DNA from: Isoetes taiwanensis
Lineage: Eukaryota > Streptophyta > Lycopodiopsida > Isoetales > Isoetaceae
Reading direction: 5' to 3'
NCBI GenBank assembly: GCA_021234155.1
Contig: JAJEKV010000028.1
Coordinates: 10,122,134-10,186,133 of the forward strand
Length of the DNA stretch: 64,000 nucleotides
The position numbers and the translations under genes are program-made. This document shows positions 20,408 through 32,044 of the stretch, piece by piece (within the stretch, counting starts at the first letter, position 1; every line of letters begins with the position of its first letter). Under the pieces are notes generated by a model. It was not told where the DNA came from and did not search any database. It worked only from the letters and a program-made list of their open reading frames with translations.

Positions 20408-22975
20408 ATGCAAAGATCTATGGCGTCCCTTGCTTTGCCTGATGGCCGGACTTTGGAGGATCCCACTGATTTGCAGAGGTATGTGCATGCCCATTTCTCA
20501 GGGTTTTTCGCACAGCGCACTCTTCCCTATGAGCAGGAGATGCAGGAGCTTGTTTTTGGGGCTGTTAAGCCATCTATTCTGCAGTGTGAGAGCTTGGAGC
20601 AGGAGCTCTCCAGAGAGGATTTAGCGGCGGCATGTATGTGCATGGCCAAGGATAAATGTCCTGGGCTGGATGGCATCCCTGTGGAGTTCTTTCAGACTTA
20701 TTGGGAGTGGGCTGGTGAGTCGGTGTACCAGGTGTACCTTGAGTTGCTGCAGTCTTCTCAAATGGATAGGATCTTGAATACCGCATGCATTTCCTTGATT
20801 CCTAAGGTTAAGTAGCCTTCTACTATTAATTAATGATTGGAGGCCTGTCTCCTTGTTGTCCTCTGTGTATAAGATTATTGCGAAAGCCCTGGCAGAGAAG
20901 TTGAAGCCGGTGTTGACTTCTTCCATTAGTAAGGTGCAGTCTGGGTTTGTCCCTGGGAGGAACATTTTGACTAATGTTGCCGCAGCTTATGAGGGCCTTT
21001 ATTGGGCCAGAAGAACAGGGCAAGGCATTGCCTATCTTAAGCTTGACTTTGCCAAAGCTTACGATAGTGTCCGTTTTCTTGTCTGCCATGATGTTAGCGT
21101 TGGGCTGTGGTCCACGCTTTACCGAGACAGTCATGAAGCTGCATAGGTCAGCACGGGCTACGGTGGTGTGCCAGGGTGAACCCTCCGCCTTTTTCTCCTT
21201 AGGTAGAGGGGTGCGTCAGGGGTGCCCTTTGGCGCTGTTTTTGTTTACGATTGTGGCGGAGGCCTTTGTCGCCTCGATTGTTTTTGCTTTGCGGTGGAGG
21301 AGGGAGTAGTGGATGGGCTTCGGATGCAGGATGGTAGCCAGCAAATTATTAACCAGTTTGCCGATGACACTTTCCTCTTCTTGGTGGCAGAAGAGAGGAA
21401 TTTGCAGAATGTGAAGGGTTTGTTGGATACTTTCTCCTTGGCCTCAGGCATTCTTCTGAATTGGGGTAAGTGCTCCGCATTATGGGCCCAGCTGACTCCG
21501 CCTCCCCCTTGTTTGGCTCTATTCCCTTGGAAGGTGCTTCCAGGTAATGTGTGTACTAAGCTGTTGGGTATTCCCTTTGGAGGGGATGTTTCCATGGGGA
21601 GGGTGTGGGATGAGATTTTGCAGGGATTGCAGAAACACCTCAATTGGTGGAAGGGTAGCAAGTTGTCCATGGCAGGTAGGATCACTATTGCCAAGTCAGT
21701 ACTTTGTAGCACTCATGTGTATACAGCATCTGCGATGCTAGCTCCTGAGGGTAAGATACAGGCTTTGGATAAGATTGTTCGAAATTTTGTGTGGGGCGGG
21801 GATGATGAAGGGGCGGTTGTTAAAGTGGCTTGGTGGAAGTGTCTCCGCCCCCGGGAGGATGGGGGCTTGGCCATTCTGGATTTAGCGCTGCATAGTAAGG
21901 TGTTGGTCTCCAAGTTTGTTTGGAGCATTCTGCAGGATGGAGCATCTTCTCCTGGTGCGGCGCTGTTGTTGCAGTCTCTTCGCCATTATGTGGTGTTTGG
22001 GAAGCCGTCTGTGCATGTGGAGTTGCCCTGGGCACTGTTGTATGGTCTTCGGCCTTTCCCACATGCATCCCCTTTTCTCACAGGAGTGGTGCGGGCTTGG
22101 GATCATGTGCGTGTGCTCTTCCAGCTAGATTATGCCTCAGTTTATCACCACTCTTCTCCTTTCTTGTGGGTTCCTTTACCCCCTGTGCACTTGCCCTTGG
22201 CTGCCACTGTGCATGCTAGCTTCGTGGGAGTTCCTTCGAGCTCGCTTTTACTTTGGGGCGGTGGCCAAGCCTATCACGGGAGCACGTGGCGGTGAGTATT
22301 CCGCTACACATACCTATAGTCCCTCAGGATGATGTGGTGGTGCAGGTTTGGAAGGTTCATCCGGATGTTGTGTCTTCTTGCTTTGTGCGGTCTTCTTATC
22401 GGGTGCTGGCTATTCATGACACACTACCCCCTTCAGGCAAGTGGTCTCTGCAGCTTCCGGGTTCTCGATGGCGCTCGGTTTGGACGTGGACATGGAGCTC
22501 ACTTCCCCCATCGAAGGTTAGGGTGCTTCTGTGGCAGGTGGTGCACCGTTGTATCAGGGTGAATGCCCTTGTGAGTCGGTTTAGGCCGGGTGTGAGCCCT
22601 CTCTGCCCTTGTTGTGGCCTTCATCGTGAGACTGTGGAGCATTGTCTGGTTTTATGCCCTCACTTGCAGGCTGCCTGGGATTGGGTTAGGGCTCTGTTTC
22701 AGGTGAGATTGACTAGCCAGCAGTTGCTGCTTCATGTGTATCCTGGTGCTTGGCCACTCTTGAGGCAGCAAGCCTTGCATCTGTGCGTGGCTTGGTTGGT
22801 GTGGCTGATTTGGAAGCGGCGGCGGTTGTGGATCTTTCGGGGGGATTCAGCGGCTTTGCGACCTCTCGATTCCTCGACTCAGGTACAAGCTATTTCAAAG
22901 CTTTCTGGTGTTCCCGGGAGTAGTAGAGCGGAATTTTGCCATTTGGCGGGACTTCTTGGGTGTTGTAGATGGTGA
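20408..22975 (+). pseudogene. LINE ORF2 reverse transcriptase and C-terminal zinc domain
   Basis: Broken frames give in order: KDKCPGLDGIPVEFFQTYW (20640-20705), LLSSVYKIIAKALAEKL and SGFVPGRNILTNV (20853-20975), LDFAKAYDSV (catalytic Asp), GVRQGCPLALFLF, and INQFADDTFLFL, the FADD active-site box near 21350-21385. The C-terminal frame 22253-22975 ends with the plant LINE zinc motif CPCCGLHRETVEHCLVLCPH. Stops near 20815, 21146 and 21309 separate the frames. Confidence 0.88.
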
Positions 22976-23125
22976 TGGTCGGTTTGTACAGCAGTAGAGT
23001 TGCAGTTTTTCTGTGAGTTTGTTGTGGAGTGTCGAGATATCGCTGTCTCTTTGGGGCAGTTCTCCTTCTTCCTCACTTGTTTTGTAACATTACCATTCTT
23101 TTAATATATTGATGACACAGTTCTT

Positions 23126-23126
<1 letters not shown>

Positions 23127-23160
<34 letters not shown>
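23127..23160 (+). repeat. Poly(A) tail of L1-type LINE
   Basis: Thirty-four A residues after GACACAGTTCTTC; the 3' end of the 17.4-23.2 kb LINE, with the same TTC-A(n) junction as the preceding element. Confidence 0.92.
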
Positions 23161-23162
<2 letters not shown>

Positions 23163-23183
23163 AAAACATGCATCCTTCACATA

Positions 23184-24690
23184 TTAATTTTCACTGCTAT
23201 TGTCTGAGCAATTTATGAGTCCTTTCTTTCCCATATATCTTACATTGTTTATATGTGTGTGAGATAATTTATCATGCCATAACTTAGTGTTTATGCATAA
23301 TGCAACATTCACAGTCTCAATCATGTCATTCTTAAACTCAAATACATTACCAACTCTTTTAGCAAAGAACTTCACTTTTATTATCATAAAACACTTTACA
23401 TCCACGTTTGTCAAAAAACAGTTTGTAGCTAGGATCAACTAATTGACTTACTGAAATAAGATTCGTCACTAGTGTAGCCGCACAAAACACATTTTCTATA
23501 TTCACAATGTTTCCATCCAAATCAAACAATTGAAGCAAGCTTTTTCCTTCTATGTCTTGTAAATCCCATTTCCAAGCTGTATATGTGTGGATCTAGAACT
23601 GATATTCACATTCTTCAATAATTTTGCATCTCCAACTACTGTTTGTTCTACTCTACTATCAACTACAAAAGTTTCAGCATTGGAACCAGTACCATCATAA
23701 CTTTTGTTCTTTACAAAGTTTAACAAGGCTGAGACAAATCTGACCTCATCTTCTAATTCCTTTTTTGCTTCATATTCTGAGTCAAATTTACTGCACTTTG
23801 CCTGACTCCTCTTCTCCTTTGTATATCTCCCCCTCTATTAGATTTCCCTCTTCCACTGCCTCCCCTTCTTTTTTAAGTCGGACACTCAGCTGTCATGTGA
23901 CCTCTTCCACCGCAAGTATAGCAGCTAATCTCTTTGTTAAGCTTAGAACAATACCATTTCAAATAACCCATTTCATGTCAATAAAAATATCCCATTATAC
24001 TTCTTATTGGCATCAATTCCCAGTGTTTCTACTGGAACTGCTCATTTTTGTTTTACCTTTAGTAGCAAATAAGACTTCTGTATCTTCTTCATGAAAGGCC
24101 ACATTATATTGCTCTAATTCAGTCCTTATTATTCTTTCAGCATCTTCTCTTGTCTCTGCCATATTTTTAACAAAATAGGAGTTTGTCCTACCTTGAGAAC
24201 ACATTAGATATTGCTAGAATCTGAGCTTCAACTGATAGATTTGCTCTTTCTACATCAAAACACAACGTCTAATTTTTCAAAAAATTCAGTTGATCTTGTT
24301 TTTCATCAAATTTCATGCTCCTCAATTCTGTGTTTAAAACATTCAATTGGGATGAAGATTTTACAGATGATCCCATATCTGCTTAGACGTCATCTTTCTC
24401 AAATTAAGCAATATACTAGGACTGACCTTGCTAGTAACGATTTCTTCAGCTTCTATTATTTTTGCGCTGACATCATTCTTATTTGAACTTCCAGTTTCAC
24501 CTTCTTTCTTTACTGTTGGAGTTGTTCTACCCTATATCCCACAATCCTTCTTGTTCAAGCACATTTTGTATCTTTTCCTTCCATACCTAGAAGCATGATC
24601 CTCCCCTGTATACATCCACAGCACTTAGCAACGAGGCTCCAAATCTTGTAGTCATTCTTGTTTCAATGTTACGGGCTATGGCTCTGATAC
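23184..24690 (-). mobile_element. Antisense Copia Gag/protease remnant
   Basis: On the minus strand the pre-integrase motif LWHDKLSHTHINNVRYMGKKGL is readable at 23438-23184. Upstream the protease site is ETFVVDSRVEQTVV, with DSG changed to DSR, and a Gag segment with MAETREDAERIIRTELEQ (24204-24013) lies further up. The end is marked by GCTCTGATAC, the reverse complement of a GTATCAGAGC primer-binding site, at 24681-24690. No frame is intact. Confidence 0.75.
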
Positions 24691-25352
24691 ATGGAATAAA
24701 ATAACGGCTAAGGTTAGCCAAATGGCTATTTTGTAGCAGTTTTGCCAAGAAAAACGGCTAAAGTAAATGGAAAAAATGCCAAAAAAAAAGAAAATTTTAG
24801 CCCAATTTTTTTGCCGCCTAAGTGAGCCTTTAGGTTGAATAGCCAAACCTTTACCTCCAGACATATCCATCAGGACATCGATTAGCTAAACCTAAGATAG
24901 AGCGGGCTTGAAAAAACGGATAGATTAGCCCAAAATTCAACACAATGTATGTACTAACTTTAAGAAATTTCAAATAGGGTTTATATTTTTCTCTTTTTTT
25001 TCCACTTTCTTTCTTGTTCCACGTACAAAGTTGAAGCATTAGAGGAAAAAGAACAATGTAGTCCCTTTTTTTAGGTTTTTGAACATGTTCATGTATGTTT
25101 GTGTCTTGATTTATGTATTTATAATAAATTCAATGTCTTTGCCAAAATGCTTGGATTTTTTTAAATTACTACAGCGTGATGGCTAATATTTGCCTTTCCA
25201 TTTTGTGAAAGTTTAGCCAAAAGCGAGAAACTGTGATGGAGAAAAACCATTTAGTTTAGCCAAGTGTTAGAAACTTCTAGCCCCAATTTGAAGGTAGTTT
25301 AGCTAAACCTATTTTGGCTACACTAAAATATAGAAGTAGTAATTTATTCCAT
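24691..25352. mobile_element. 662-bp non-autonomous MULE-like element
   Basis: The sequence starts ATGGAATAAA (24691-24700) and ends TTTATTCCAT (25343-25352), a 10-bp inverted pair with a few further matches inside (TAGCCAAA). It is flanked on both sides by the direct repeat GCTCTGATAC (24681-24690 and 25353-25362). A 9-10 bp target duplication is typical of Mutator-like elements. Internally it is AT-rich with recurring GGCTAA/TTAGCC words and no coding frame. It sits precisely in the primer-binding site of the antisense Copia. Confidence 0.75.
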
Positions 25353-25362
25353 GCTCTGATAC

Positions 25363-26064
25363 TAATATTAGAATTTAAACAATAAACCAAGTTTAAAGCC
25401 ACAAGATTTCTAAATGAAATAATAAAGATTCAACCATTAAAACATAGTCAATACTTATATTTCAATGATATCTTGGCGAGCCCAAGTAGTTCGCTGCAAT
25501 AGCATCATTGAGATATTATTTCCAGTTCAATCCGATTTACTGCTGCATCTGGATCATGACATCGTTCAACTTCATGCTTCCAATGCTTGCCAATTCAGGT
25601 ATTATCCTTCTAAAACTAACCGAGTCGATTCATTTTGGCATGGCTAGACCAAGTGTACCATGTTCCAAATTTTACTATTCATATCCATTATTCAACTGCA
25701 ATGGTCCAATGGTTCACAAGCATTTCGTTTTTCTTTCCACGTCCAATATTTTCCAATGCCATGATTATATCTCTTATACAAAATTTGAGGATAAGTGATG
25801 TAAGGTTGAAATAACCCTATACAATGTTGCCGAGGGATTTGAGGACAACTTAGTTATTGTCAGGCCATTTATGCATTGTAAAAGAATAGAATAGAATAAA
25901 ATAGAATAGAATAGAATAGAATAGTTTTTTAACGTCCACGGAGACCAATAGGTCATGGGACCCATACAATGGGCTAGTACAAACCCTAGATAGGATGGCT
26001 TAGATTTCATCATCCAATCCGGGGGATGAGAAGCCACGTCCCGCAGAAAAACAGAAAGAGAGAG

Positions 26065-26098
<34 letters not shown>

Positions 26099-26104
26099 AA
26101 AGAT
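25363..26104. other. Copia leader/LTR remains and simple repeats
   Basis: The left part continues the antisense Copia beyond its primer-binding site and should contain its LTR; boundaries were not resolved. An (AATAG)n microsatellite runs 25881-25924 and a poly(A) stretch 26065-26097. The poly(A) tract follows a unique 140-bp segment, which could be a short retroposed sequence, but no SINE boxes were recognised. Confidence 0.4.
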
Positions 26105-26269
26105 TGGCGTCGAGCTAGATAAGTTTCTCTGGTTTTGTAGGTGATCTTTTGGTATAAACTAAGTTTAATTTCTGGGAGATGAAGAAGATCTCAAGAAATA
26201 AATAAAAAGGCTTTAGAGATATAGGGAGCAAATTCAAGTGATGTCAAAGGATAAGAATCCCAATATATA

Positions 26270-26296
26270 CCAAGCAACGTCGGGCATTGCTTCTAG
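26270..26296 (+). mobile_element. Probable Helitron 3' terminus (degenerate)
   Basis: CCAAGCAACGTCGGGCATTGCTTCTAG followed by T aligns with the better Helitron end at 31654-31681. It keeps the CTAG|T terminus (CTAG at 26293-26296), but the terminal hairpin is eroded. The body of this copy to the left was not delimited. Confidence 0.5.
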
Positions 26297-28837
26297 TACA
26301 TTTTAACATTTTATTATGGCATATAATAACGCACTAAGAGAGAGCTTTAAGGTGGTGATTGTTCATGCATAGGCAAATTGGTTAGAATGGGCCATACCTT
26401 GGAGTTGATGCTTCCATTTCTATCGTCAATTAATACATGTATTATATTCCTACGAGGAACCTCATCATTCCAAGAATCCAATACCCACCACACATGTTAC
26501 GTGCTTAAATTTCACTTATCAGACGTCCATCCAGGTTTTCCAAGAATAACCTGGAGGCCAAGATTCTGGCGTGGAAGAAGTGCCAACTCGCATTCTGGCG
26601 TGGAAGAAGTGCCGCATGTCGACGCGAGGCACTGTATACAAAAAAGAACCCATGTATTATCTATATCTATATATAATAATAAAAGCAAAATGTAGTGTGT
26701 GCAGAGCATCTCGGCCGTTGTATTATAGACCGTCGGCCGTTGTATTATAGACCGTCAGATTTAAGTAGTTTTCTTTTCCTCTCTCTGGAACTCTTACGGT
26801 TTACCCTCGGCAGCCATCCCTCCTTCCAGAGGAGATTCAATTCTTCTGTGATATTTGTTGCCGAAGATTTGTTTTGTGTGCCGACTGCATAGTGTCGGTT
26901 GTTCGGTGGTTGCATTGCCACTTTGTCCAGAGCAATGTTCGGCCTTCTTTATGCTAGAGCCATTCCCTTATTTTTGCCTTTTTGTTTGCGTTCTTTACGT
27001 ATCCGGTTCTCATCGCGCTTATAAAAGCTCTACTCCGGCCCCAATTACCTCTCCATTGTTTCTCCTTTCATCTAATCCTCAGTAGCCTCCATCTTTTCTT
27101 GTACCAGTTTTAGCAGCTTGGCCCTTTGGGTCCTTTTTAGCAAAGTTTCTTTGCCCTTGGCAACAAAAACTTGATTCTTTGGATTTCGATTTGTCCTGCC
27201 TAGAATTCCAATTTTCAAAGGAAAAGCTTTGGAGCTGCTTAGACACAACGAATTGTAGAGAGTACCAAGGGAGATATGGAATTGCGTGATTAGATATCCT
27301 TCTTTCTCATTGGATAAGATCTCCTGCTGCAGAAAAAGTATTCCCTCCTTTCTTTTAAGTTATCTCTCCGGCAATAGCGATTAGTAGAAAGAAAGGTTGT
27401 TATATCATACTTTGCGTTTTAAATATGAGTGAATCATGATTATTAAACTTTAGGGCTTTGTACAATGCAGCCCTAGATGGAACAATGCAGGCATTTATCT
27501 CTATCTTGCATGCCTTTCTTTTCATCTCTCTAAAAGTCTCAATTGTGATCTCTAGCTTTGCGGTTCTTACATTGTATCATAGTTTGTTGCTTGTTGGAGC
27601 TTCATGGACGTGACACGGAAGAAGAGGGAAGTGTAGATGATCCAGCGTTCTTGATGGAGGTATGCTATTCTATCTATATGTTATTTTTCTCGAAGTTGCA
27701 TCTAAGAATTTTTCTATATTTAGATACATGATATGCATTATGAAAGTGTGGATCACGACACATTGCAACTATCATGATGGTTTTGTTTTAAAGCTCGAAG
27801 CTCGCAAAAACTCCAAACTCGAGCTCCGATGTTTGATGGAAAAAAATACCAAATGCATCTTTGGCATCGACCATTTCATTCTAGGGTTTTACCTCGAAAC
27901 ATTAGGCGTGCTTGGAGAATATGAAGGTTCAATGTGATGCCCGATTCCTTCATCAACAAGGTCGTCCCGAATATCGGATTTTGTGCGGAGGGTTGTTGCC
28001 TCTTACGGCGAGGCATGCTTCCCGCAGTTACCTTTTATGTAAACATGTTTTCGCGGTAGACAGGATTTTTCCTTTTGGTTTAAATTGAAATTCATCTATA
28101 TTGTCCGCTTAACTACTGAGAAGTGGATATTGCATCGTTGAGAATGTGTTTCATCTTTGCGACATTATTTCGGTTGCGGATGATAGTTCTATATCTTCTT
28201 CACCCTTTCAGCGATATTGATGTCCTTCCTCGGTGAGAAAGCTTGCAAAGAATGCATGATAGTGATAAAGAATCAAATTTTGATTGCCATTTTGCCATAG
28301 ACGTTGCCATGAAATCTCCCTCACAATTTTCCTCGCATTGTTTACGCTAAATTGATTAACGAAATGAAAAGAAGCGAATTGCATTTGTCCATGCTTATTA
28401 TAAGTGCCTATCGATAGCAATTATTGTATCTGAAATAAGGCCTCTTGGCGTGCTTTTGCTTGGCACCTTTTTGGCTTAGCACAGGCGGGGCGTGTGAAAT
28501 AAATATATATTAACCGGAAAGAACAATTCACCATGATATATTTATAAAATATTGAGTTGTCCCGTAACCAATATCATAAAGCTCTCATATTTTTGTAATG
28601 AATGTAAGTTGAAGTGCTAATTTCATCCGCGGGTAAAATGAATGACGTCTGCCCAGCAATTGCTATCGGGTTGTGAAGAACTTAGGGAGAGAAAACGACA
28701 AGTTAAATATGCCATTGAATGAAAAAATGCAGCAAAGTGGACATTGATTAAAGGTGATAATAAGAAAACATATTCATATCTAAAACTGCAAACCCGTTAC
28801 TCAATGTGTCATAATCACATATTTTTGCAGGTTCTAG

Positions 28838-28967
28838 GTTCTATACGATGCCTTTTTTAAGTACCAAACAAAGCCACTATCGGAAGGGAAAGAGTTTGAA
28901 GTATTTGCTCTTCCAAATTTGGCGGTAGAAGATTATCTTCCAATGCTTATTGGTCTTCTTGTTAAAG
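28838..28967 (+). pseudogene. Captured exon resembling splicing factor SF3B2 (SAP145)
   Basis: Bounded by a TTCTAG acceptor and an AAAG|GTATGT donor, the exon-like segment translates to VLYDAFFKYQTKPL followed by SEGKEFEV. Both pieces match my memory of the conserved core of SF3b subunit 2 (VLHDAFFxxQTKP...HGDLYYEGKEFE), with the HGDLY portion deleted. The remaining FALPNLAVEDYLPMLIGLLVK is not part of the SF3B2 motif I recall and may come from another source. Loss of internal residues and the Helitron context argue for a captured, nonfunctional gene fragment. Confidence 0.6.
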
Positions 28968-30335
28968 GTATGTATTTAAAATCGAAGTTTTCCAATTTGG
29001 TCAATTCTCCGCCCAACTTAGAGCATCGGCTAAAAGCTCTTCTCTATTTGATGTGGAATTAGCATCTAATAGTGAAGAAAGGGTAAGAGGGGAATAATGT
29101 CTCGACTTGACTTTGAGAGTGGTTAAAAAGCCGGTCATTACCGTTTTAATGTGTATTTCTTCTGTGCAAATTAAACTAAGGTAAATAGGCATTGACAGAG
29201 TACCTTTTAAGATCCATCACCTTATCTGCGTTATCTGTCTTCTTATTCTTATTCCAAGATAGCGGGCATACTAGGCAAAGCTGATCAATGGGATAGTTGA
29301 AGTTTGAGTACTAATACCAACCTGTTCCACATAGAGCTCTTTACTGCATTTTTACTATCCTCTCTCGTCCTTGATGTAAAAACTTTGATTCCTTTAGGTA
29401 TGCGGTCTTCTATCGGGTTTATCACAAAGCAAGGTGGTTCATGCATTTTGAAATACACTATTGGTTCTCATGTGTGTTTGGAGCAAAGCATTGTAGATTG
29501 TAATTTACAGTCTAGAGCTCTATTTTGGTCTCAAAGGCTTGCCTCCTGTATGCCATGTTCTCAAATTGCACTGCTCTCTCACCCACAATGGTACTTATAT
29601 CTATCCCATGTGCTTTTCTTTTATGAGTTCAATTTTCAAACTCCAATATCAACATGCGTGTTATACAAAACCGGGTAATATTGTTGTTGCACATTTTTAA
29701 CATTGTCATTGTCTAACATTGTCCAAATGCACTTTGAAAAATATTTGAGGAATTTAAGTCTTTCACATCTTTGGATTGTTTGAGCGAATTTGTTATCCTA
29801 TTGCTTGCCATTAAAAACTTGGTTCTTGGATCTTGCGGATTAAGATATAAGATGGATACTAATCGAAACATTGATGGGTTGAAATGCCAATCTTGGGTGA
29901 AGTCTGTGGCCTTTGCATTGGTTCCAACCATGCCTTCAAGGCCTTGCTAGGTATATGCCATGGACTTTTGTGCTCGAGGCAATATTCACGTGTCGATATA
30001 GTATATGCTTGCACAATTGTATGTTTAGGTTCTTGTCTCGCCATTAGTCTCTTTCGGAAGGATTTTGTTGTTCAACACGTTTATGCCTTAATTTTGGTTG
30101 CGGGGAGGTTGACAAAGTCAAGAAATGGAGCCGAGAACGTGGAACTACTGATGAAATGCAAATTTTTTGTTATTATTTTGTCGGTTTTATCCGGATTGGC
30201 ATTTCCTTTTCACGTTATTCTTTACCACAATAAACAGCCGAGACTATGTCACTATGGGGACCGATTGCGAAAATGAGTGAGAGGTCACGAAAAATGTAAC
30301 ATTTATCCATTGTTTGCCAAAATCCAAGGAATAAG

Positions 30336-30540
30336 CAAGCAAGAAGCCTTGTCTCAAGCGATCAGCATCGACATCGACTTGATGATTTATAACAAAGACA
30401 TTCAACATATAAATACAAGTGACAAGCGGTGATAGCAAGAAGTCTTGAAGCCTTGAGCCTTATCTCAAGCGATGCATCGACACCCAACTTGATGATTTGT
30501 AATAAAAGACATTCAACGTACCAATACATGTGACAAGTAA
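30336..30540. repeat. Imperfect tandem duplication (~115-bp offset)
   Basis: The block AGAAGCCTTGTCTCAAGCGATC...GATGATTT...AAAGACATTCAAC...ACAAGTGACAAG is repeated once with substitutions (about 30336-30425 and 30440-30540). It lies inside the Helitron. A second small duplication (CATTTTATGCCCAACTAA..GAACGACCATA) is at about 31528-31600. Confidence 0.7.
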
Positions 30541-31683
30541 TTTGAGCAAAAAATTAAATGTAAGTTTTTGAACTCATCTAACGAAGATGCATCATACATT
30601 GATGCCCGCTTGTCATAACGTTGAGCGACAATTTCTAAAGAATATAACTTTTTGGCTCAACTAGAGAAACAAAGATGCTCAAATGAAGGTTATTTTTTTT
30701 TTGACATAATGGTGAAACCCGACACTTTATATTAAAATTTGATTTACATTAAAAAAGCTTCAAACATCTTCTCTAGAATGTAGACGCTCACCGCTCCCAC
30801 AAATACAAAAACTAAACAAATTACATCCATTTAAAAGCGTTTTTGAATTGATTTCAATGATCATCTACCTTTGAAACTTCATGTTAATGGTTTCATGATA
30901 TATGCATGTCAATATAGAGTCAGGTATAAGCAATTTAAAAAATAACTTTTATTGTTTACCTTTTCTACCAAAACAAGCTATAGCTATGGGAGATTCTGTT
31001 AAGACTATGTTTAATTTTGTTCTTGAAGAGTTGATATTAGAGAACTTCTTCAAACCCTCACAACTCAACACCCAAAATTCATCAGATCAAGTCTCAAGGG
31101 AAGAGTTACAAATCCAGAGAGCATTTGTAGGTTTTACCCATATACTTCCTATGAATATTGGTCAAAAGCTAAAAATTCCATCAACATGTCACACCCACTA
31201 AGGAAACACCATTATTGTATTATAAACATTAGATCAGATGCAGAAAAGAACAACAAAAACCTAGACTGCCATCGATAAGAAATCATTGCCAAAATGCCGA
31301 CCTTCAGTGATTGCAATTGAATATATGAAAATGACGATGTTCTATGATAAGAGTGGAACTCACTATGGACAAAGTGCCAGAGTTCTAACAAGAACTAATT
31401 AAATATGAGAGCCTTGCGAGACAATAGAAGTCGACACACAAATTTAACCCCATGATGGAATGATTGATATGAACATTCAAAAACTATATAAGTTGTATTC
31501 AAAGTTTAACCTCAATAAATAATACATTTTATGCCCAACTAACGAACGACCATAAATGAGCATTTTATGCCCAACTAAGGAACGACCATATATGTCCAAC
31601 TAGATGCTATCAACCATAACCCTACCAATTTTGGAATTTAATCCCGACGAAAAGCCCAGCAACGCTGGGCACTTTTTCTAGTA

Positions 31684-31800
31684 TTCATATATGGGGAACC
31701 TCATAGTACCAAGAATTCATATTATATGGGGATTCGGGAACCTCATCGTACCAAGAATCCATATTATACTCATATATGGGGAACCTCATCGTACTAAGAA
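31684..31800. repeat. Short tandem repeats beside the Helitron
   Basis: Three imperfect copies of TATGGGGAACCTCATCGTACCAAGAATCC occupy 31690-31800. A related copy, GAGGAACCTCATCATTCCAAGAATCC, lies on the other side of the Helitron near 26455-26480, so the Helitron landed within a local repeat cluster. The remaining sequence to 32044 contains no gene and is likely the promoter of the thioesterase gene. Confidence 0.65.
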
Positions 31801-32044
31801 TCCAGGATCTCATCTTGCCAAAGAAAACCCCAAGCAACAGACCATGTGCATAACTTAGCAATAATACATGCAACGTTTTAATAACATGGTCATAAACCAT
31901 GTTTTTTTTATACATGGTCTGTTATGCACATGTTTGTTTACTACATGTTTTTGTGTACATGTTTTATGATCATCCAACGGCTGTGATCGACCTAAGAGTG
32001 TTGTGCAGCTTTTAGCTTTCGGTCCAGAAGCGCCAGTTTAGGGC

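Larger units (their letters stand above)
17430..23160 (+). mobile_element. L1-type LINE, near full length, decayed
   Basis: A 5.7-kb GC-rich element with ORF1 (17.5-18.6 kb), endonuclease/RT ORF2 (19.27-22.98 kb) and a terminal TTCTTC-poly(A) tract (23127-23160). ORF2 has several frameshifts and stops, so it is not competent. GC content is clearly above that of the AT-rich flanks. Its 5' end abuts the poly(A) tail of the preceding LINE, implying insertion into or beside that tail. The target duplication is probably A-rich and cannot be distinguished. Confidence 0.88.
26660..31681 (+). mobile_element. Non-autonomous Helitron with captured exon
   Basis: The 5' end reads TCTATATCTATATATAATAA directly after an A (26659), a usual plant Helitron start. 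The 3' end reads GCCCAGC-AAC-GCTGGGC (31654-31670), a perfect 7-bp hairpin, then ACTTTTTCTAG ending at 31681 and followed by T. This gives insertion between A and T, as expected for Helitrons. The 5-kb interior encodes no Rep or helicase, so it depends on another copy. It contains a captured SF3B2-like exon (28838-28967) and duplicated short segments. Nothing else in the interior has convincing coding potential. Confidence 0.72.
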
